Of a stretch of 64,000 nt of DNA, positions 59,792 to 64,000 are shown piece by piece. The position numbers and the translations under genes were made by a program. The number at the start of each line of letters is the position of its first letter. Position 1 is the first letter of the stretch. The notes under the pieces were generated by a model that saw nothing but the letters and a program-made list of their open reading frames with translations, was not told the origin of the DNA and ran no database searches. The stretch is taken from NCBI GenBank assembly GCA_963618495.1, contig CAVESF010000008.1, positions 3,489 to 67,488 on the forward strand. The letters are read 5' to 3'. This DNA comes from Apopatosoma sp963618495. GTDB lineage: Bacteria > Bacillota > Clostridia > Oscillospirales > CAG-272.

Positions 59792-60484
59792 TTATATTTT
59801 TGAGAGTGCCGTTATTTCGTCGTAAACGCGCTTTGCCTGCGCATATTCCGCAGTATCGGGTTTCAGTCCGCGCACCTTTTTGCCGTACATATCGAGATAC
59901 TTTTCGCAAAGCCGCAGAAAAAGCTCTTCGGTCTCTTCCCTTGCCTCGATATTCCCTTTGCCGAGGAGAAGCTCCGTCTGTGTGAATATGCGCTTTTTTC
60001 CGTCCCATACGACGCGCATTATCTGATATATCTTGCCCGAATCGAGCGCAAGCCGCTCGTCGGCGATAAGAAATCCGTTTTCCAAGAGCCAAAGGCGCAG
60101 CTCGTCCTCGTTTTTCATCGGCTGAAGCACGAGCGATATCTTCTCATCGTGCAGAAAAGGTGCTTCACTTATTATATCTCGTATCATGAGCCCGCCCATG
60201 CCCGCTATCACTATATCGGTAAAACCGCGCTCCTCCAGAGAGTGAAGCCCGTCCGTCAGCGCCGTATCTATTCTGTCCGTCAGGAGGTGCGCCGCTATAT
60301 TCTCTTTTGCGCGCAAGATAGGACCTTCGTTTATATCGGAAGCCACGGCGCGGCTTATCGCGCCGCGCTCGCAAAGGTATATCGGCAGATATGCATGGTC
60401 TGTTCCGACATCGCAGAGAAAGGCGCCGCGGCGCACGAGCGCGGCGCAGGCGGCAAGCCTGTCTCCAAGGGTAATATTAGCCAT
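59792..60484 (-). CDS. trmK: tRNA (adenine22-N1)-methyltransferase TrmK
   Basis: A 230-residue SAM-dependent methyltransferase that methylates A22 of tRNA-Ser and related tRNAs. The SAM motif CDVGTDHAYLPIYL (about 24-37), DINEGP, DIVIAGMGGLMIRDI (about 89-103) and LQPMKNEDELRLWL are all TrmK-like. Common next to nif3-family genes in Bacillota. Confidence 0.94.
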   Translation of the reverse strand: MANITLGDRLAACAALVRRGAFLCDVGTDHAYLPIYLCERGAISRAVASDINEGPILRAKENIAAHLLTDRIDTALTDGLHSLEERGFTDIVIAGMGGLMIRDIISEAPFLHDEKISLVLQPMKNEDELRLWLLENGFLIADERLALDSGKIYQIMRVVWDGKKRIFTQTELLLGKGNIEAREETEELFLRLCEKYLDMYGKKVRGLKPDTAEYAQAKRVYDEITALSKI

Positions 60485-60516
60485 AAATGTTCCTTTTTTC
60501 TATGTAATAAAAATGC

Positions 60517-60554
60517 ATATGCAAAGAGCAGGACGCAAAACGCGCGTCCTGCTC
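60517..60554 (-). terminator. Probable weak terminator after the DUF1858 gene
   Basis: GAGCAGGACGC pairs with GCGTCCTGCTC, but the T run is short (TTTGC), so read-through into trmK is possible. Confidence 0.5.
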
Positions 60555-60598
60555 TCGGAGCGCTCGGAAAGAAGCTTTCCTTTCATGCGCTTTTCTTC

Positions 60599-60802
60599 TT
60601 ATTTCTTTGAGGCAAGAAATTCGTTTATCTTTTTGACAAGAGCATCCGCATCGGTTCCGTGAACCATGCAAGCGTCGCCTATGCTTTCGCCTCTGGAATG
60701 AGGACAGCCGAGGCAATGCATACCTATCTCAAAGAAAAACTGCGCTGTTTCCGCATCAAAATCGAGAACATCTCCGATAAGAGTGTCTTTTGTAACCTGC
60801 AT
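60599..60802 (-). CDS. DUF1858 redox-disulfide-type small protein
   Basis: A 67-residue protein with the DUF1858 pattern: an N-terminal TKDTLIGDVLDFDAETAQFF and the GMHCLGCPHSRGES motif with its CX2C pair. Members occur fused to hybrid-cluster and related redox proteins; a standalone version probably acts as a small redox or metal-binding module. It has its own consensus promoter. Confidence 0.85.
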   Translation of the reverse strand: MQVTKDTLIGDVLDFDAETAQFFFEIGMHCLGCPHSRGESIGDACMVHGTDADALVKKINEFLASKK

Positions 60803-60842
60803 TTTTTATTCCTCCGAATATAATATATTCTTTCTATGTTAG

Positions 60843-60871
60843 ATTATACATTTTATTTGCCGTAATGTCAA
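60843..60871 (-). promoter_or_regulatory. Consensus promoter of the DUF1858 gene
   Basis: On the minus strand TTGACA (60871-60866), 17 bases, TATAAT (60848-60843). Full consensus match; a strong promoter for a small redox protein. Confidence 0.8.
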
Positions 60872-61007
60872 GGCTGATTATCTCTTTTGCGATAATTTTG
60901 CCGAAATTTTACCCGAAATGATGATTTTATTCACTGTTTTGTTGTATTTGCACAATAGAAGCATTGTTTTTTCTACGCGATGGAGTAAGAAAAAACAAGT
61001 TTTTCTC

Positions 61008-61036
61008 TTGATAAAATGCGAGAAACAAGATATAAT
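61008..61036 (+). promoter_or_regulatory. Promoter of the EF-G-like gene
   Basis: TTGATA (61008-61013), 17 bases, TATAAT (61031-61036), with a leader of about 75 bases before the ATG at 61117. Confidence 0.72.
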
Positions 61037-61116
61037 TAAGATGTTATGTGAAGTTTGAGAAGTTGCATACTCCGAACAGCACAGCACAAATTCTATAACC
61101 AGAGGAGTTTATATAT

Positions 61117-63189
61117 ATGATCAGTGCAAAAAATTTAAGAGATGTTTGCCTGCTCGGACACAGCGCAGGCGGTAAAACTTCGGTAGCCGAGGCAATGCTA
61201 TACCTTGCGAAAGGAACAGACCGACTCGGTAAAGTTACCGACGGAAACACGGTCTGCGACTACGACCCCGAGGAAATCAAGCGCGGACTTTCCATTTCCG
61301 CGGCACTTGCTCCCCTCGACTGGAAGGGCTGTGTAATAAATATAATCGACACCCCCGGATACCTTGATTTCGCAGGCGAAGTCGTTCAGGCTACAAGAGT
61401 GGCGGACAGTGCCATAATCGTAGTTGACGGCAAGGCAGGTCTTGAAGTCGGCACAGAGCTGGCTTGGGACTATGCGAACGAAGCCGGAATCCCGAAAGCT
61501 TTCTTTATAAATAAATGCGACGACCCCGAAGCAAGATTCAAAAAGGTTTTTGAGCAGCTCCGTAATCAGTTCGGTCACAGCGTCTGCCCTGTTGTCATCC
61601 CGATAATGGACGGCGACAAGATAGCAGGTCTTATCGACCTTATCGATATGCGCGCTTTCAAAGTAGGCAAAAACGGCTCCACAGGCGACGAATGCCCCAT
61701 TCCCGCCGACCAGCGGGAAAAGGTGGACAAGTGCCATGATATGCTTCTTGAGAGCCTTGCAGAGACATCAGATGAGCTGATGGAAAAATATTTTGCAGGC
61801 GAAGAGATAACCCGTGAAGAGGCAAACAAGGCTCTGCATGACGGTATCGTCGCAGGCTCCATCGCGCCCGTTGTCTGCGGCAGCGCCGCTTATGTTTACG
61901 GTATCAAGGTTCTGCTCGATATCATCGCCGATTCTTTCCCCTCCCCTCTCGCGGTAGGCAAGGAAATCGTCATGGACGGCGACGAGGAGAAAGAAATCCC
62001 GATGGACGAAAACGGCAAGACAGCTATTTTCGTTTTCAAGACGGTTGCCGACCCGTTCGTCGGTAAGATGTCATTCTTCAAGGTAATGAACGGCAAGCTG
62101 AATAAAGACGACACGCTCTACAATATCACATCCGGCGGTCAGGAAAAATTCTCCCATGTATATATACTCAAGGGTAAAAAGCAGAAAGAGATCGAGCATG
62201 TCTGCATGGGCGACCTCGGCATGACGCCGAAGCTTACCAATACAAATACAAACGATACTCTCTCAGCAGATCCCAACGCTCTGCCCTACAAGAAGATAAA
62301 ATATCCAGAGCCTTTCTATCAGATGGCTATGCAGCCGAAAGCAAAGGGAGATGAAGAAAAAATTACTCAGGGCGTTGCCCGCCTCCTTGAAGAGGACCGC
62401 ACGCTCAGATATGAGAACAATGCCGAAACAAAGCAGATGCTCATCTCCGGTCTCGGCGATATCCATCTCGATGTCGTTCTTTCCAAGCTGAAATCCCGCT
62501 TCGGTACATCAATCGACCTCGTTCCTCCGAAGGTTGCCTACAGAGAAACGATAAAGAAGCGCTATGCCGCAGAGGGCAAGCATAAGAAGCAGTCCGGCGG
62601 CAGCGGTCAGTACGGCCATGTAAAGATTACATTCTCTCCCGGCGAAGACCCCGGTCTTACTTTCACGCAGAGCGTAGTCGGCGGCAGCGTTCCGAAGAAC
62701 TATTATCCCGCAGTTGAAAAGGGACTTCAGGAAGCCATGAAGAAAGGCGTCCTCGCAGGCTTCCCCGTAGTAAACCTCGCGGCTGACCTTTTCGACGGTT
62801 CATATCATCCCGTTGACTCAAACGAAATCTCCTTCAAGCTCGCCGCTATCCTCGCATATAAGGAAGGCATGAAGAATGCAGGTCCCGTTATACTTGAACC
62901 TGTAGGCAAGCTTTGCGCATATGCTCCGGACAGCATGGTAGGCGATATCATGGGTATGGTAAACAAGCGCCGCGGCAGAGTGCTCGGCATGGAGCCCACC
63001 CAGAAGAAAGGCGAACAGCTTGTAGAAGCGGAAGTTCCTATGGCTGAAATGGCAGACTTTGCTATCCAGCTCCGCGCCATCACGCAGGGCAGAGGCAAAT
63101 ATACTCTCTATTTCGACCATTATGAAGAGGTTCCTGCAACCTCCGCGGCAAAGATAATCGAAGAAGCCAAGAAGGATATGCAGGAATAA
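61117..63189 (+). CDS. Elongation factor G-like translational GTPase (EF-G paralogue)
   Basis: A 690-residue GTPase with full EF-G domain order (G domain, II, III, IV with SGGSGQYGHVKI, V with GMEPTQKKGEQLVEAEVP). The P-loop is GHSAGGKT (about 14-21) instead of canonical EF-G AHIDAGKTT, switch I lacks ERGITI (it reads EEIKRGLSI), and NKxD is NKCDD. These place it in the EF-G-like (FusA2) branch. It is not next to rpsL-rpsG-tuf as true fusA is. Role in translation is uncertain; tetracycline-protection-type function is not indicated. Confidence 0.87.
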   Translation: MISAKNLRDVCLLGHSAGGKTSVAEAMLYLAKGTDRLGKVTDGNTVCDYDPEEIKRGLSISAALAPLDWKGCVINIIDTPGYLDFAGEVVQATRVADSAIIVVDGKAGLEVGTELAWDYANEAGIPKAFFINKCDDPEARFKKVFEQLRNQFGHSVCPVVIPIMDGDKIAGLIDLIDMRAFKVGKNGSTGDECPIPADQREKVDKCHDMLLESLAETSDELMEKYFAGEEITREEANKALHDGIVAGSIAPVVCGSAAYVYGIKVLLDIIADSFPSPLAVGKEIVMDGDEEKEIPMDENGKTAIFVFKTVADPFVGKMSFFKVMNGKLNKDDTLYNITSGGQEKFSHVYILKGKKQKEIEHVCMGDLGMTPKLTNTNTNDTLSADPNALPYKKIKYPEPFYQMAMQPKAKGDEEKITQGVARLLEEDRTLRYENNAETKQMLISGLGDIHLDVVLSKLKSRFGTSIDLVPPKVAYRETIKKRYAAEGKHKKQSGGSGQYGHVKITFSPGEDPGLTFTQSVVGGSVPKNYYPAVEKGLQEAMKKGVLAGFPVVNLAADLFDGSYHPVDSNEISFKLAAILAYKEGMKNAGPVILEPVGKLCAYAPDSMVGDIMGMVNKRRGRVLGMEPTQKKGEQLVEAEVPMAEMADFAIQLRAITQGRGKYTLYFDHYEEVPATSAAKIIEEAKKDMQE

Positions 63190-63226
63190 AAAAGATATTC
63201 TCTCGTTTCATTATATTTATGGGTTG

Positions 63227-63265
63227 GAGAAGACGGACGAAGGGTTACCTCGTCCGTTTTCTCTT
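63227..63265 (+). terminator. Intrinsic terminator after the EF-G-like gene
   Basis: GAGAAGACGGACGA pairs with CGTCCGTTTTCTC around a GGGTTACC loop, with TTTT within the descending arm. Moderately strong. Confidence 0.65.
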
Positions 63266-63282
63266 GCAAAAGCGCGGATGCC

Positions 63283-63432
63283 GAAAAAGTGCAGACCGAA
63301 AAGTGAATGGGAAATGTTTTTATTGGATTAAGACATTTATGAAACTTAAATTTTTCGGCAATATCGGTTTTAATGAATGCAGGAAATACGCGAGCGGATT
63401 CCCTGCGTTTTTATCATATTTCACTTTTTCTC
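63283..63432 (+). repeat. Dispersed ~150-bp MITE-like element, copy 2
   Basis: Same element as 26653-26803 (which is in the opposite orientation), about five-sixths identical by eye. Ends are GAAAAGTGAA (63298-63307) and TTCACTTTTTC (63420-63430). The internal hairpin GCAGGAAAT/ATTCCCTGC (about 63379-63405) has one mismatch and is followed by a T run. Both copies lie just after an operon's last gene, in that operon's orientation. Confidence 0.75.
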
Positions 63433-63437
63433 CCCTC

Positions 63438-63466
63438 TTGCTTTTCTTGAAAAAGTATGATAAAAT
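63438..63466 (+). promoter_or_regulatory. Promoter of the zinc-ribbon gene
   Basis: TTGCTT (63438-63443), 17 bases, TAAAAT (63461-63466), then a GGAGGTGA ribosome site before the ATG at 63494. Confidence 0.55.
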
Positions 63467-63493
63467 AAAGTAAAATATTTCGGAGGTGATTTC

Positions 63494-63886
63494 ATGAAAA
63501 GTATAAAGCCGGGCAGAGGTCCTTCCATGATGAACGGTTTCGCCGGCATAATCGTCTCGATTTTCGGCATAGGCTGGACAATTATGGCATCCACCATGGG
63601 AGCACCGATTCTCTTCACTATCTTTGGAATCTGCTTTGTGGCAATGGGTATAGTTTCCACGGTTTACAATTTCAGGAACGCCAAAAGCAAAAACCGCTAT
63701 TCATCCTTTGACATAACAGACAGCCGTGAGGAGCCTGACCCACTCAATGAGAAATACGGTGACGGAAGCTATAAAATACCCGCTGAAAGCACAGAGGGCG
63801 GAGAGCCAAATTTCTGCCCGTATTGCGGCTCGCGCATTGAGAGCGACCACATATACTGCAAAAACTGCGGCAAGCGGGTAAAATAA
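63494..63886 (+). CDS. Membrane protein with C-terminal zinc ribbon, unknown function
   Basis: A 130-residue protein with two hydrophobic segments (about 14-32 and 38-56), a charged linker and a C-terminal double CX2C zinc ribbon (FCPYCGSRIES and YCKNCGKRVK). Such small zinc-ribbon membrane proteins are common in Clostridia and have no assigned role. GGAGG 8 bases upstream supports the start. Confidence 0.8.
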   Translation: MKSIKPGRGPSMMNGFAGIIVSIFGIGWTIMASTMGAPILFTIFGICFVAMGIVSTVYNFRNAKSKNRYSSFDITDSREEPDPLNEKYGDGSYKIPAESTEGGEPNFCPYCGSRIESDHIYCKNCGKRVK

Positions 63887-63925
63887 GAGGCTGAAAAATG
63901 GTTAAGACAGTAAAAGCCACGGAGC

Positions 63926-64000
63926 GCGACATCGCTGAAGTTCCGGCATCTGCTTGAGAAACACAACATCGGAGAGAAGATTTTTACTGACATCAGGGAT
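63926..64000 (+). mobile_element. Truncated IS5-family transposase fragment at window edge
   Basis: The frame from 63926 to the window end reads LKFRHLLEKHNIGEKIFTDIR, which matches the conserved N-terminal domain of IS5/IS1182-type transposases (family form: FRHLLEKH-LG--LF). The preceding ATG at 63899 is in a different frame that stops after 19 codons, so the start is absent or the gene is frameshifted. Extent beyond the window is unknown. Confidence 0.55.

Overview
The window reads as a chromosomal segment of a strictly anaerobic, Gram-positive-lineage bacterium (Bacillota, class Clostridia, possibly a gut or sediment lineage). The support is a DnaD-type primosome gene beside a DnaC/DnaI-like loader, a T-box leader ahead of pheST, ZapA, TrmK, TypA, GGAGG ribosome sites with occasional TTG and GTG starts, many TTGACA/TATAAT-type promoters with 17-base spacers, and a heterodisulfide-reductase/flavin oxidoreductase system with no respiratory oxygen genes. 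Most genes lie on the minus strand in long, tightly overlapping operons.

Layout. 1-3.4 kb: a truncated cation/proton antiporter with a PII-like gene, and a surface metallophosphoesterase lipoprotein. 3.6-4.2 kb: tRNA-Ser and a decayed ISL3-family insertion sequence ending in a long hairpin. 4.2-6.5 kb: dnaD-dnaC preceded by a cluster of DnaA-box-like sites. 6.5-10.9 kb: uxaC-mrp-LMW phosphatase-rimI-tsaD. 10.9-14.9 kb: T-box-pheS-pheT. 14.9-26.5 kb: a 12-gene operon, malate dehydrogenase, fumarase, hdrBCA, four flx-type genes, fumarate reductase frdBA and a small membrane protein. 26.8-39.5 kb: a seven-gene operon with a giant solute-binding protein, four ABC permeases, an NHL-Yip1 membrane protein and a 1129-residue secreted protein, but no ATPase. 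40-49.3 kb: rnhA-iscS-iscU-mnmA and zapA-U32 peptidase-maf-nth-rarA-oxidoreductase. 49.4-52.1 kb: thiI and a MinD-like/methylglyoxal-synthase-like pair. 52.3-61 kb: typA-tcdA and a housekeeping/metabolic operon with a second, canonical mgsA. 61-64 kb: an EF-G paralogue, a zinc-ribbon protein and the edge of an IS5-like transposase.

The most interesting system is the 14.9-26.5 kb operon. It carries every enzyme needed to run oxaloacetate to malate to fumarate to succinate, in the same transcription unit as a complete FlxABCD-HdrABC electron-bifurcating module. The fumarate reductase has no membrane anchor and lacks the histidine used for covalent FAD attachment. This suggests a soluble, NADH-driven, bifurcating fumarate reductase that would conserve energy as reduced ferredoxin. 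The genes and their order are seen; the coupling is an inference.

Other points for a second look are a ~150-bp element present twice (26.7 and 63.3 kb) with terminal inverted repeats and a terminator hairpin, a methylglyoxal-synthase paralogue that has lost its catalytic residues, the DnaA-box cluster away from dnaA, and the ATPase-less transport operon with a probable glycosidase-like secreted protein.
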